Below the pieces are notes generated by a model that did not search any database, was not told the origin of the DNA, and saw only the letters and a program-made list of their open reading frames with translations. Made by a program: the position numbers and the translations under genes. Shown one piece after another: positions 25,937 to 38,417 of a stretch of DNA of 64,000 nt (position 1 is the first letter of the stretch; the number at the start of each line of letters is the position of its first letter). This DNA comes from Triticum aestivum (Eukaryota; Streptophyta; Magnoliopsida; Poales; Poaceae): assembly GCF_018294505.1 (NCBI RefSeq), contig NC_057808.1:353201114-353265113 (forward strand). The letters are read 5' to 3'.

Positions 25937-27615
25937 CGTTGGAAATATGCCCTAGAGGCAATAATAAAATGGTTATTATTATCTTTCCTTGTTCATGATA
26001 ATTGTCTATTGTTCATGCTATAATTGTGTTATCCGGAAATCGTAATACATGTGTGAATACATAGACCACAACATGTCCCTAGTGAGCCTCTAGTTGACTA
26101 GCTCGTTGATCAACAGATAGTCATGGTTTCCTGACTATGGACATTGGATGTCATTGATAACGGGATCACATCATTAGGAGAATGATGTGATGGACAAGAC
26201 CCAATCCTAAGCATAGCACAAGATCGTGTAGTTCGTTTGCTAGAGCTTTTCCAAATGTCAAGTATCATTTTCTTAGACCATGAGATTGTGCAACTCCCGG
26301 ATACCATAGGAGTGCTTTGGGTGTGCCAAACGTCACAACGTAACTGGGTGGCTATAAAGGTGCACTACGGGTATCTCCGAAAGTGTCTGTTGGGTTGGCA
26401 CGAATCGAGACTGGGATTTGTCACTCCGTATGACGGAGAGGTATCTCTGGGCCCACTGGATAATGCATCATCATAATGAGCTCAATGTGACCAAGTGTTT
26501 GGTCACGGGATCATGCATTACGGTACGAGTAAAGTGACTTGCCGGTAACAAGATTGAACAAGGTATTGGGATACCGACGATTGAATCTCGGGCAAGTAAC
26601 GTACCGATTGACAAAGGGAATTGTATACGGGGTTGATTGAATCCTCGACATCGTGTTTCATCCGATGAGATCATCGTGGAACATGTGGGAGCCAACATGG
26701 GTATCCAGATCCCGCTGTTGGTTATTGACTGGAGAGTCATCTCGGTCATGTCTGCATGTCTCCCTAACCCGTAGGGTCTACACACTTAAGGTTCGGTGAC
26801 GCTAGGGTTGTAGAGATATTAGTATGCGGTAACCCGAAAGTTGTTTGGAGTCCCGGATGAGATCCCGGACGTCACGAGGAGTTCCGGAATGGTCCGGAGG
26901 TGAAGAATTGTATATAGGAAGTCCAGTTTCGGCCACCGGGAAAGTTTCGGGGTCACCGGTATTGTACCGGGACCACCGGAAGGGTCCCGGGGATCCACCG
27001 GGTGGGGCCACCTATCCCGGAGGGCCCCATGGGCTGAAGTGGGGAAGGGAACCAGCCCCTGGTGGGCTGGTGCGCCCCCCTTGGGCCTCCCCTGCGCCTA
27101 GGGTTGGAAACCCTAGGGGTGGGGGGCGGCCACTTGACTTGGGGGGCAAGTCCCCCCCTTGGCCGCCGCCCCCCTTGAGATGGGATCTCAGGGGGCCGGC
27201 GCCCCCCCTGGACCCTATATAAAGAGGGGGAGGGAGGGCAGCAACACCCAAGCCCCTGGCCTCCCTCTCACTGTGCTTGGCGAAGCCCTGCCGAGATCCC
27301 CGCTACTTCCACCACCACGCCGTCGTGCTGCTGGATCTCCATCAACCTCTCCTTCCCCCTTGCTGGATCAAGAAGGAGGAGACGACTTCCCAACCGTATG
27401 TGTGTTGAACGCGGAGGTGCCGTTCGTTCGGCGCTCGGTCATCGGTGATTTGGATCACGACGAGTACGACTCCATCAACCCCGTTCACTTGAACGCTTCC
27501 GCTCGCGATCTACAAGGGTATGTAGATGCACTCCTCTCTCTCGTTGCTAGATGACTCCATAGATTGATCTTGGTGATGCGTAGAAATTTTTTAATTTCTG
27601 CAACGATCCCCAACA
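25937..27615 (+). repeat. 5' LTR of insertion B
   Basis: A 1679-bp LTR of the Angela/BARE type runs from cgttggaaatatgccctaga to aacgatccccaaca. The TATA box tatataaa is at 27216-27223, so transcription should begin near 27250. It differs from the first 1.2 kb of the 3' LTR at only about a dozen positions by eye. Confidence 0.9.
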
Positions 27616-28878
27616 GTGGCATCATGAGCTAGGTCTATGCGTAGTTTCTATGCACGAGTAGAACACAAACTTGTTGTGGGCGTAGATGTTGTCAATTTTC
27701 TTGCCACTACTAGTCTTATCTTGTTTCGGCGGCATCGTGGGATGAAGCGGCCCGGACCGACCTTACACGTACGCTTACGTGAGACAGGTTCCACCGACTG
27801 ACATGCACTAGTTGCATAAGGTGGCTAGCGGGTGTCTGTCTCTCCCACTTTAGTCGGAACGGATTTGATGAAAAGGGTCCTTATCAAGGGTAAATAGAAA
27901 TTGGCATATCACGTTGTGGTTTTGGCGTAGGTAAGAAACGTTCTTGCTAAGAAACCTATAGCAGCCATGTAAAAACTTGCAACAACAATTAGAGGACGTC
28001 TAACTTGTTTTTGCAGCATATGCCGTGTGATGTGATATGGCCAAAAGGATGTGATGAATGATATATGTGATGTATGAGATTGATCATGTTCTTGTAATAG
28101 GAATCACGACTTTGCATGTCGATGAGTATGACAACCGGCAGGAGCCATAGGAGTTGTCTTTATTTTTGTATGACCTGCGTGTCATTGAACAACGCCATGT
28201 AAATTACTTTACTTTATTGCTAAACACATTAGCCATAGAAGTAGAAGTAATCGTTGGCGTGACAACTTCATGAAGACACGATGATGGAGATCATGGTGTC
28301 ATGCCGGTGACGAAGATGATCATGGCGCCCCGAAGATGGAGATCAAAAGGAGCAAAATGATATTGGCCATATCATGTCACTATTTGATTGCATGTGATGT
28401 TTATCATGTTTTACATCTTATTTGCTTAGAACGACGGTAGCTTAAATAAGATGATCCCTCGCAATAATTTCAAGAAAGTGTTCCCCCTAACTGTGCACCG
28501 TTGCGAAGGTTCGTTGTTTTGAAGCACCACGTGATGATCGGGTGTGATAGATTCTAACGTTCGAATACAACGGGTGTAAGCCAGATTTACACACACAATA
28601 CACTTAGGTTGACTTGACGAGCCTAGCATGTACATACATGGCCTCGGAACACGAAAGACCGAAAGGTCGAGCATGAGTCGTATAGAAAATACGATCAACA
28701 TGAAGATGTTCACCGATGTTGACTAGTCCGTCTCACGTGATGATCGGACACGGCCTAGTTGACTCGGATCATGTTTCACTTAGATGACTAGAGGGATGTC
28801 TATCTGAGTGGGAGTTCATTGAATAATTTGATTAGATGAACTTAGTCTAAAATCTTTACAATATGTCTTGTAGATCAA
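27616..28878 (+). other. Untranslated leader of insertion B
   Basis: About 1.26 kb lies between the primer-binding site and the gag start, with no open frame of note. A long leader is normal for BARE-type elements. Much of it is the inverse of the leader of insertion A (for example 27750-27870 against 23800-23900), which confirms that both belong to one family. Confidence 0.7.
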
Positions 28879-31800
28879 ATGGCCCACGCTAATGTTGCCC
28901 TCAACTTCAACGCGTTCCTAGAGAAAACCAAGCTGAAAGATGATGGCAGCAACTATACAGACTGGGTCCGGAACCTGAGGATCATCCTCATAGCTGCCAA
29001 GAAAGATTATGTCCTAGAAGCACCGCTAGGTGAAGCACCCATCCCAGAGAACCAAGACGTTATGAACGCTTGGCAGTAGCGTGCTGATGATTACTCCCTC
29101 GTTCAGTGCGGCATGCTTTACAGCTTAGAACCGGGGCTCCAAAAGCGTTTTGAGCAACACGGAGCATATGAGATGTTTGAAGAGCTGAAAATGGTTTTCC
29201 AAGCTCACGCCCGGGTCGAGAGATATGAAGTCTCTGACAAGTTCTTCAGTTGTAAGATGGAGGAAAATAGTTCTGTCAGTGAGCACATCCTCAAAATGTT
29301 TGGGTTACACAACCGCTTGTCTCAGCTGGGAGTTAATCTCCCGGATGATGTGGTCATTGACAGAATCCTCCAGTCGCTTCCACCGAGCTACAAGAGCTTT
29401 GTGATGAACTTCAATATGCAGGGGATGGAAAAGACCATTCCTGAGGTATATTCAATGCTGAAGTCAGCGGAGGTGGAGATCAAAAAGGAACATCAAGTGT
29501 TGATGGTGAATAAAACCACTAAGTTCAAGAAAGGCAAGGGTAAGAAGAACTTCAAGAAGGATGGCAAGGGAGTTGCCGGGAAGAAGCCAAAGAATGGACC
29601 CAAGCCTGAGACTGAGTGCTTTTATTGCAAGGGAAGTGGTCACTGGAAGCGGAACTGCCCCAAGTACTTAGCGGACAAGAAGGCCGGCAACACCAAAGGT
29701 ATATGTGATATACATGTTATTGATGTGTACCTTACCAGCACTCGTAGTAGCTCCTGGGTATTTGATACCGGTGCGGTTGCTCATATTTGTAACTCAAAGC
29801 AGGAGCTGCGGAATAAACGGAGACTGGCAAAGGACGAGGTGACGATGCGCGTCGGGAATGGTTCCAAGGTCGATGTGATCGCCGTCGGCACGCTACCTCT
29901 ACATTTACCTACGGGATTAGTTTTAAACCTCAATAATTGTTATTTAGTGCCAGCTTTGAGCATGAACATTGTATCTGGATCTCGTTTAATGCGAGATGGC
30001 TACTCATTTAAATCCGAGAATAATGGTTGTTCTATTTATACGAGAGATATGTTTTATGGTCATGCCCCGTTGGTCAATGGTTTATTCTTAATGAATCTCG
30101 AACGTGATGTTACACATATTCATAGTGTGAATACCAAAAGATGTAAAGTTGATAACGATAGTCCCACATACTTGTGGCACTGCCGCCTTGGTCACATTGG
30201 TGTCAAGCGCATGAAGAAGCTCCATGCTGATGGACTTTTAGAGTCTCTCGATTATGAATCATTTGACACATGCGAACCATGCCTCATGGGCAAAATGACC
30301 AAGACTCCGTTCTCCGGAACAATGGAGCGAGCAACCAACTTATTAGAAATCATACATACTGATGTGTGCGGTCCAATGAGTGTTGAGGCTCGCGGAGGCT
30401 ATCGTTATGTTCTCACTCTCACTGATGACTTGAGTAGATATGGGTATGTCTACCTAATGAAACACAAGTCTGAGACCTTTGAAAAGTTCAAGGAATTTCA
30501 GAGTGAGGTTGAGAATCAATGTGACAGAAAAATAAAAATTATTACGATCAGATCGTGGAGGGGAATATTTGAGTCACGAATTTGGCACACACTTAAGGAA
30601 ATGTGGAATAGTTTCACAACTCACGCCGCCTGGAACACCTCAACGAAATGGTGTGTCCGAACATCGTAATCGCACTCTATTGGATATGGTGCGATCTATG
30701 ATGTCTCTTACCGATCTACCGCTCTCATTTTGGGGCTATGCTTTAGAGACTGTCGCATTCACTTTAAATAGGGCTCCGTCGAAATCCGTTGAGACGACAC
30801 CGTATGAATTATGGTTTGGGAAGAAACCTAAGCTGTTGTTTCTAAAAGTTTGGGGATGCGATGCTTATGTCAAGAAACTTCAACCTGAAAAGCTCGAACC
30901 CAAGTCGGAAAAATGCGTCTTCATAGGATACCCTAAGGAAACCATTGGGTATACCTTCTACCTCAGATCCGAAGGCAAGATCTTTGTTGCCAAGAACGGG
31001 TCCTTTCTGGAGAAAGAATTTCTCTCGAAAGAAGTGAGTGGGAGGAAAGTGGAACTTGATGAGGTGATAGTCACCCCTTCCGAACCGGAAAGTAGCGCAG
31101 CGCGGGAAGATGTTCCTGTGGTGCCTGCACCGACTGGGGAGGAAGTTAATGATGATGATCATGAAGCTTCAGATCAAGTTACTGCTGAACTTCGTAGGTC
31201 CACAAGGACACGTTCCGCACCAGAGTGGTACGGCAACCCTGTCATGGAAATCATGTTGTTAGACAACGGTGAACCTTCGAACTATGAAGAAGCGATGGCG
31301 GGGCCGGATTCCAACAAATGGCTTGAAGCCATGCAATCCGAGATAGGATCCATGTATGAAAACGAAGTATGGACTTTGACTGACTTGCCCGATGATCGGC
31401 GAGCCATAGAAAATAAATGGATCTTTAAGAAGAAGACAGACGCGGGTGGTAATGTGACCATCTATAAGGCTCGACTTGTCGCTAAGGGTTATCGACAAGT
31501 TCAAGGGGTTGACTACGATGAGACTTTCTCACCCGTAGCGAAGCTGAAGTCCATCCGAATCATGTTAGCAATTGCCGCATTCTATGATTATGAGATATGG
31601 CAAATGGACGTCAAAACGGCATTCCTTAACGACTTTCTTAAGGAAGAATTGTATATGATGCAGCCGGAAGGTTTTGTCGATCCTAAGAATGCTAACAAGG
31701 TATGCAAGCTCCAGCGCTCCATCTATGAGCTGGTGCAAGCATCTCGGAGTTGGAACATTCGATTTGATGAGATGATCAAAGCGTTTGGGTTTATACAGAC

Positions 31801-32845
31801 TTATGGAGAAGCCTGTGTTTACAAGAAAGTGAGTGGGAGCTCTGTAGCATTTCTCATATTATATGTGGATGACATACTATTGATGGGAAATGATATAGAA
31901 TTCTTGGAAAGTATAAAGGCCTACTTGAACAAGTGTTTTTCAATGAAGGACCTTGGAGAAGCTGCTTACATATTAGGCATCAAGATCTATAGAGATAGAT
32001 CAAGACGCCTCATTGGTCTTTCACAAAATACGTACCTTGACAAGATATTGAAGAAGTTCAATATGGATCAGTCCAAGAAGGGGTTCTTGCTTGTATTGCA
32101 AGGTGTGCAATTGAGCACAGCTCAATGCCCGACCACGGCAGAAGATAGAGAAAAGATGAGTGTCATCCCCTATGCCTCGGCCATAGGGTCTATTATGTAT
32201 GCCATGTTGTGTACCAGACCTGATGTAAACCTTGCCGTAAGTTTGGTAGGAAGGTACCAAAGTAATCCCGGCATGGAACACTGGACAACGGTCAAGAATG
32301 TCCTGAAGTACCTGAAGTGGACTAAGGATATGTTTCTCGTTTATGGAGGTGACGAAGAGCTCGTCGTAAAGGGTTACGTCAATGCTAGCTTCGACACAGA
32401 TCTGGATGACTCTAAGTCACAAACCGGATACGTGTATATTTTGAATGGTGGGGCAGTAAGCTGGTGCAGTTGCAAGCAAAGCGTTGTGGCGGGATCTACA
32501 TGTGAAGCGGAATACATGGCGGCCTCAGAGGCAGCACAAGAAGCAATCTGGGTGAAGGAGTTCATAACCGACCTAGGAGTTATTCCCAATGCGTCGGGCC
32601 CGATGACTCTCTTCTGTGACAACACTGGAGCTATTGCCCTTGCCAAGGAGCCCAGGTTTCACAGGAAGACCAGGCATATCAAGCGTCGCTTCAACTCCAT
32701 TCCTGAAAGTGTTCAAAATGGAGACATAGATATTTGTAAAGTACATACGGACCTGAATGTAGCAGATCTGTTGACTAAACCTCTCCCTAGAGCAAAACAT
32801 GATCAACATCAGAACTCTATGGGTGTTCGATTCATCACAATCTAA
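28879..32845 (+). pseudogene. gag-pol polyprotein of insertion B (Copia order), two lesions
   Basis: Domains in order are Gag (28879 onward), a CCHC zinc knuckle (29617-29658, CFYCKGSGHWKRNC), aspartic protease (FDTGA, Asp at 29764), GAG-pre-integrase (YLWHCRLGHIGVKRM), integrase, reverse transcriptase with YVDD at 31862-31873, and RNase H ending at 32845. This is the Copia arrangement, with integrase before reverse transcriptase. Two breaks are visible: a TAG stop at 29077-29079, 66 codons into gag where a Gln codon is expected, and a one-base frameshift near 30545-30552 in the integrase core. Everything else is open, so the copy is recently disabled. Protein function would be particle formation, cDNA synthesis and integration. 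Confidence 0.9.
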
Positions 32846-34106
32846 CTAGATTATTGACTCCAGTGCAAGTGGGAGACTGTTGAAAATATGCCCTAGAGGC
32901 AATAATAAAATGGTTATTATTATATTTCCTTGTTCATGATAATTGTCTATTGTTCATGCTATAATTGTGTTACCCGGAAATCGTAATACATGTGTGAATA
33001 CATAGACCACAACATGTCACTAGTGAGCCTCTAGTTGACTAGCTCGTTGATCAACAGATAGTCATGGTTTCCTGACTATGGACATTGGATGTCATTGATA
33101 ACGGGATCACATCATTAGGAGAATGATGTGATGGACAAGACCCAATCCTAAGCATAGCACAAGATCGTGTAGTTCGTTTGCTAGAGCTTTTCCAAATGTC
33201 AAGTATCATTTTCTTAGACCATGAGATTGTGCAACTCCCGGATACCATAGGAGTGCTTTGGGTGTGCCAAACGTCACAACGTAACTGGGTGGCTATAAAG
33301 GTGCACTACGGGTATCTCCGAAAGTGTCTGTTGGGTTGGCACGAATCGAGACTGGGATTTGTCACTCCGTATGACGGAGAGGTATCTCTGGGCCCACTCG
33401 GTAATGCATCATCATAATGAGCTCAATGTGACCAAGTGTTTGGTCACGGGATCATGCATTACGGTACGAGTAAAGTGACTTGCCGGTAACGAGATTGAAC
33501 AAGGTATTGGGATACCGACGATTGAATCTCGGGCAAGTAACGTACCGATTGACAAAGGGAATTGTATACGGGGTTGATTGAATCCTCGACATCGTGGTTC
33601 ATCCGATGAGATCATCGTGGAACATGTGGGAGCCAACATGGGTATCCAGATCCCGCTGTTGGTTATTGACTGGAGAGTCGTCTCGGTCATGTCTGCATGT
33701 CTCCCTAACCCGTAGGGTCTACACACTTAAGGTTCGGTGACGCTAGGGTTGTAGAGATATTAGTATGTGGTAACCCGAAAGTTGTTCGGAGTCCCGGATG
33801 AGATCCCGGACGTCACGAGGAGTTCCGGAATGGTCCGGAGGTGAAGAATTGTATATAGGAAGTCTAGTTTCGGCCACCGGGAAAGTTTCGGGGTCACCGG
33901 TATTGTACCGGGACCACCGGAAGGGTCCCGGGGATCCACCGGGTGGGGCCACCTATCCCGGAGGGCCCCATGGGCTGAAGTGGGGAAGGGAACCAGCCCC
34001 TGGTGGGCTGGTGCGCCCCCCTTGGGCCTCCCCTGCGCCTAGGGTTGGAAACCCTAGGGGTGGGGGGGCGCCCACTTGACTTGGGGGGCAAGTCCCCCCC
34101 TTGGCC

Positions 34107-36258
34107 ACTTCAAAACTAGCCGTTGGGGCTCCAACGGGCATTTCCTGGACACCCCGTGCGCACGGGGGATTAGAACCCGTTCCCACGGGGTCCCGTGCGC
34201 ACGGTACAAGCCCCGTGCACATGGGGCCCCGTGCCCACAGGGGTCAAATACCCCGTGCACACGGAGTCCCCAGGACAGCCAGCAGCAGCCCACTAAAACG
34301 TTGATAACTTTGGCATACGGACTCCAAATTCGATGATCTTGGGCTCGTTTTGAAGCTATGGAAAAGCCCAAGGTCCTCAGATAGAGAACCACCCATGATC
34401 AACAAGAAAGAATGATGCAAGTAATGCAAAGGTTTGAGCTCTCTACATGCGACGTGATCAAGCTACTTGCCCGAGAGTCCCTCTTGATAGTACGGCTATC
34501 AAACCTATAATCCGGTCTCCCACCAAGCACTATGAGATCGGCAAAACTAGAAAAACCTAGCTAAGTTATACCTTTTCCTTGCATATTCAACTTGAGATTA
34601 ATGATGACTTTAATGCATGCCTCAAGTTGGAATCCCTTTCTTGTCCACAACCACTTGGTGAAGATACTCGAATTGCTTCCTCATATTGCAATGAGAGAAG
34701 CCTTAACTTAAGCCCGTCTTCACATGTGCATTATCATGATGTGGACCGCAAGCTTCAAAGCATATAACCTCCGGCTTCTCATCTTGCACTTGGACACCTC
34801 GAACCCGATGACCATCACCACTTGATGTCATCCTCACATAGGCTACTTGAAATCTTTCCTTTTGATGCAAGCCCATGAGAAACACCTAACCCACATAGAC
34901 ATACCAAACACATAGCATGGGTTAGGTAACAAAGCACAATTCACAATTACTTACCATACCACTAGATCACTTGATCTCACGTGGTACAATGTTTGTGCTT
35001 TGAGAGTTGACCACTTAGATATAATCTTCGAGCTTCATCTTGGTCAACCAACATCTTTACTCCAAGCTCCATCTTGCTTTCTTGAAAGCCACAATGAACT
35101 CTTCATTTCCCTTCATTGCTTCAAGACTATATCACCAAAGACTCTTCCATGACCATATCAAGTTCCACTATGAATATCATCTTGGTCACCACTTGCCCTT
35201 CTAAAAACTCCATCACAATCTCTTGAGAGGCATAATGAATTCGTCACTCTAGTTGCTTGCTTCAAGACTTGATCAACCGAAACCCAACACATGAGCTCAC
35301 CATGATCTTGTCTTGGGACCATAACTTGAATTCTTCTCTTTGATTATTCTCTCAAGCCCTTGATCCTTAAAAGCCCTCCATCATAATATCTTGAGAGGCA
35401 CAATGAATTCTTCACTCTAGTTGTTTGCTTCAAGACTTGATCAACCTAAAGCCAACACACGAGCACACCATGATCTTGTCTTGAAACCATAACTTGAATT
35501 CTTCTCTTTGATTACTCTCTCAAGCCTTGATCCTCAGAAGCCCAAATATATCAATCTTTGAGATCCTCCAATGAACTCCATCATGAACATAATTAGATTA
35601 GGCATTGAAACCAATCTTGATGGCTTCAATAGAAGTACCCGAAGACCAACTTGAAACCTCACTGGATATGGGATCTCGAGAGCCAACACCTAGGCCCCAT
35701 GAGCACGGGGTATCCAGAGAGTTGACACTCGACCCCGTGCGCACGGTACAAGCCCGTGTGCACGGGGTATCCAGAGAAGGATACCATGAGGACTTCTTCA
35801 GATGCTTTGATGGCAGACTTCACAAAACAACCCAATGCACTTCAAGCATCACTATGGAACATATCTTCATATAAGATTCAATGCACTTGATGCTCCATAG
35901 GAATTGTCATTTAATACCAAAGCATAGGGCAAATATCTCTTCATATATATGGACTTCATCCTTGATTCCGTCCAATATCCTTGAGGCACTATCTTCATAT
36001 ATATATGGACTTCATCCTTGATTCCGTCGAATATCCTTGAGGCACTATCTTCATATATATATGGACTTCATCCTTGATTCCGTCCAATATCCTTGAGGCA
36101 CTATCTTCATATATATGGACTTCATCCTTGATTCCATCCAATATCCTTGTGGCACCATCTATGGACAAAACCTTCAAATATATGTCACTGAAAACATTAG
36201 TCCATAGAGATTGTCATTTAATTACCAAAACCACACTTAGGGGCTACATGCCCTTTCA
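34107..36258. other. Foreign DNA within the 3' LTR of B
   Basis: This unclassified segment has a GC-rich start with many copies of a motif around ccccgtgcgcacggggt (34150-34265 and again 35690-35780), then AT-rich sequence with repeated ttgaatttcttctctttgat-like and caagacttgatcaacc-like phrases (35220-35530). No coding domain, terminal repeat or target duplication is visible. It may be a piece of another, poorly characterised retroelement. Confidence 0.55.
35938..36158. repeat. Tandem repeat, four units of 54-56 bp
   Basis: Four units start at 35938, 35992, 36048 and 36104 with tcttcatatatatggacttc and end with ccttgaggcacta. Differences are few (gtcgaatat, attccatcc, an extra ta pair). The array is head to tail without spacers, so it is a local tandem duplication. 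Confidence 0.85.
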
Positions 36259-37977
36259 CTAGGGTTGTAGAGATATTAGTATGCGGTAACCCGAAAGTTG
36301 TTCGGAGTCCCGGATGAGATCCCGGACGTCACGAGGAGTTCCGGAATGGTCCGGAGGTGAAGAATTGTATATAGGAAGTCCAGTTTCGGCCACCGGGAAA
36401 GTTTCGGGGTCACCGGTATTGTACCGGGACCACCGGAAGGGTCCCGGGGGTCCACCGGGTGGGGCCACCTATCCCGGAGGGCCCCATGGGCTGAAGTGGG
36501 GAAGGGAACCAGCCCCTGGTGGGCTGGTGCGCCCCCCTTGGGCTTCCCCTGCGCCTAGGGTTGGAAACCCTAGGGGTGGGGGGCGCCCACTTGACTTGGG
36601 GGGCAAGTCCCCCCCTTGGCCGCCGCCCCCCTTGAGATGGGATCTCAGGGGGCCGGCGCCCCCCTGGACCCCTATATAAAGAGGGGGGAGGGAGGGCAGC
36701 AGCACCCAAGCCCCTGGCGCCTCCCTCTCCCTCCCGTTACACCTCTCCCTCTCGCTGTGCTTGGCGAAGCCCTGCCGAGATCCCCGCTACTTCCACCACC
36801 ACGCCGTCGTGCTGCTGGATCTCCATCAACCTCTCCTTCCCCCTTGCTGGATCAAGAAGGAGGAGACGTCTTCCCAACCGTACGTGTGTTGAACGCGGAG
36901 GTGCCGTCCGTTCGGCGCTCGGTCATCGGTGATTTGGATCACAACGAGTACGACTCCATCAACCCCGTTCACTTGAACGCTTCCGCTCGCGATCTACAAG
37001 GGTATGTAGATGCACTCCTCTCTCTCGTTGCTAGATGACTCCATAGATTGATCTTGGTGATGCGTAGAATTTTTTTAATTTCTGCAACGATCCCCAACAG
37101 TTTCCGCGTAAGTACTGCCTTCATCTCGTACTTTCTCCTTCCTTGTTGATCTTGTCTGAGTTTCTTTGCTTTGTTTCCCTTGATCTAGGGCTCCGCTTTC
37201 TCTTGAGAAGTCGGGCGTCGCCTCCATCGTGGGGTCGGCGGAGACTTCCACCACCACTCGGCGGATCGATCCGGCAGCCGACCTCCGGGAGGCGACGGAG
37301 CGGAACGTGCGGGAAGCACGCGAGGAGCAGGAAGCCGCCCGCCTGGAGAAGGCGGAAGCAGAGAAGGCGGAGGCCGTCGCCCTGAAGAAACTGGCGGAGG
37401 CCGAGGCAGCCGACGCGACGAATAAGCAGGCCGAGGAGGCCGTGCGCCGCCAGTCGGCAGTGTTCGTCACTCCCCTGAACTCCGCGCCGCCACCACCGGA
37501 GTTTGTGGCGCAGACTGGGGAAGCCGGCGGCGAGCACCCTGTCATGCAGAGGGACAGCGGCGACGTCGCCATGCCGGACGTGATCGTGCCTCCACCGCCA
37601 CCGTCCGAGAACGCGCAAGGCGACCAGCTGATGGACCCGCCAGTGCCGCCAGCCGGAAACGAGGTGGTGACGGGCCCGACTCCTAAGGTCCGCACACCAA
37701 CGCGCCGCCGGCTTGCAAAGGCGGCTTCGGCGCCACGCCCGCTGGATACTGGTGCCACGAGCTGTTCGATCCTGGATGCCGAGGCGTCGAGCGCCGCGCC
37801 CGTCGATTGGGTGCGGGGAGGCGGAACGGGCCCGTTAAATCGGGTGCTCCTAGACGTCCAAACCAAACTCCGAGCCGAGGCCGATGCTCTCAAGCGCTGC
37901 AACACGGCGTTTCTGGACTCGCGAGAGGCCATCCGGGTATGTTTCCTTCTTTCTTTGTTTCTGTTTCTTGTGCTTCT

Positions 37978-38055
37978 CTGTGGGGGCGCGCCAGCGCACC
38001 CACTGGGTGTAGTCCCCGAGTTTAGGGCCGGCTGCTGAGCAGCGGCTCGGGACTC
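37978..38055. repeat. Hairpin cassette, intron 3 of the host antisense gene
   Basis: The unit of about 75 bp reads ggggcgcgccagcgcaccca, then tgtagtccccgag, then a palindromic ggccggctgctgagcagcgg. The same cassette occurs in intron 4 of this gene and in introns 3 and 4 of the element D copy. Confidence 0.75.
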
Positions 38056-38212
38056 TAATCGGCGAGTTCCAAGTACTAACATTTATGTGAAATTTTCAAT
38101 GCAGGAATATCACAACCTTCGCATAGCCGCCTTTAACTCCAACGTCCAGGAGCTGGGCCAGCGGACCGCCGACTTGTCGAAAAGCCGTAGTAAGTCTTTG
38201 TCTTCTCTCTCT

Positions 38213-38417
38213 GCGGGGGCGCGCTGGCGCACCCGCGGGCTGTAGTCCCCGAGATTTGGGCCGACTCCTGAGCAGTCGGGCCGGATCTTCCCAGCAACTA
38301 TATCTCTTTTTGTTGATATTGACGACTTCTTTCTCCGCGGGGACGCGCTGGCGCACCCGTGGGCTGTAGTCCCCGAGATTCGGGCCGACTGCTGAGCAGT
38401 CGGGCCGGATCTCCCCG
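38213..38417. repeat. Two hairpin cassettes, intron 4 of the host antisense gene
   Basis: Two copies (38213-38294 and 38337-38417) share gcgctggcgcacccg, ggctgtagtccccgagat and ccgactgctgagcagtcggg. The last block folds into a hairpin with near-perfect 9-10-bp arms. Element D has one copy in the corresponding intron. Confidence 0.8.

Larger units (their letters stand above)
25937..37099 (+). mobile_element. Insertion B: Angela/BARE-like Copia retrotransposon with a chimeric 3' LTR
   Basis: This plus-strand element (11,163 bp) is flanked by a perfect 5-bp duplication GTTTC (25932-25936 and 37100-37104). In order it has the 5' LTR (25937-27615), primer-binding site (from 27617, tggcatcatgagc), gag-pol (28879-32845), polypurine tract (aagtgggagac, just before 32878) and 3' LTR (32878-37099). 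The 5' terminus reads CGTTGG rather than TGTTGG. The 3' LTR holds 2152 bp of foreign DNA and repeats 363 bp of itself. The element lies in the same exon of the host's antisense gene as A, only 95 bp from it and in the opposite orientation. Confidence 0.93.
32878..37099 (+). repeat. 3' LTR of insertion B, interrupted and partly duplicated
   Basis: The LTR is intact from 32878 to 34106, then 2152 bp of unrelated DNA follow (34107-36258). LTR sequence resumes at 36259 (ctagggttgtagag), but at a point already passed at 33743. The 364 bp at 33743-34106 are therefore repeated at 36259-36621. The final part (36259-37099) carries its own differences, including about 26 extra bases near 36720-36750, so it derives from a different LTR copy than the 5' LTR. 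Confidence 0.85.

Noticed and set aside
35938..36158. Repeat array as a possible CRISPR
   Set aside because: Units are contiguous without unique spacers, in a plant nuclear context.
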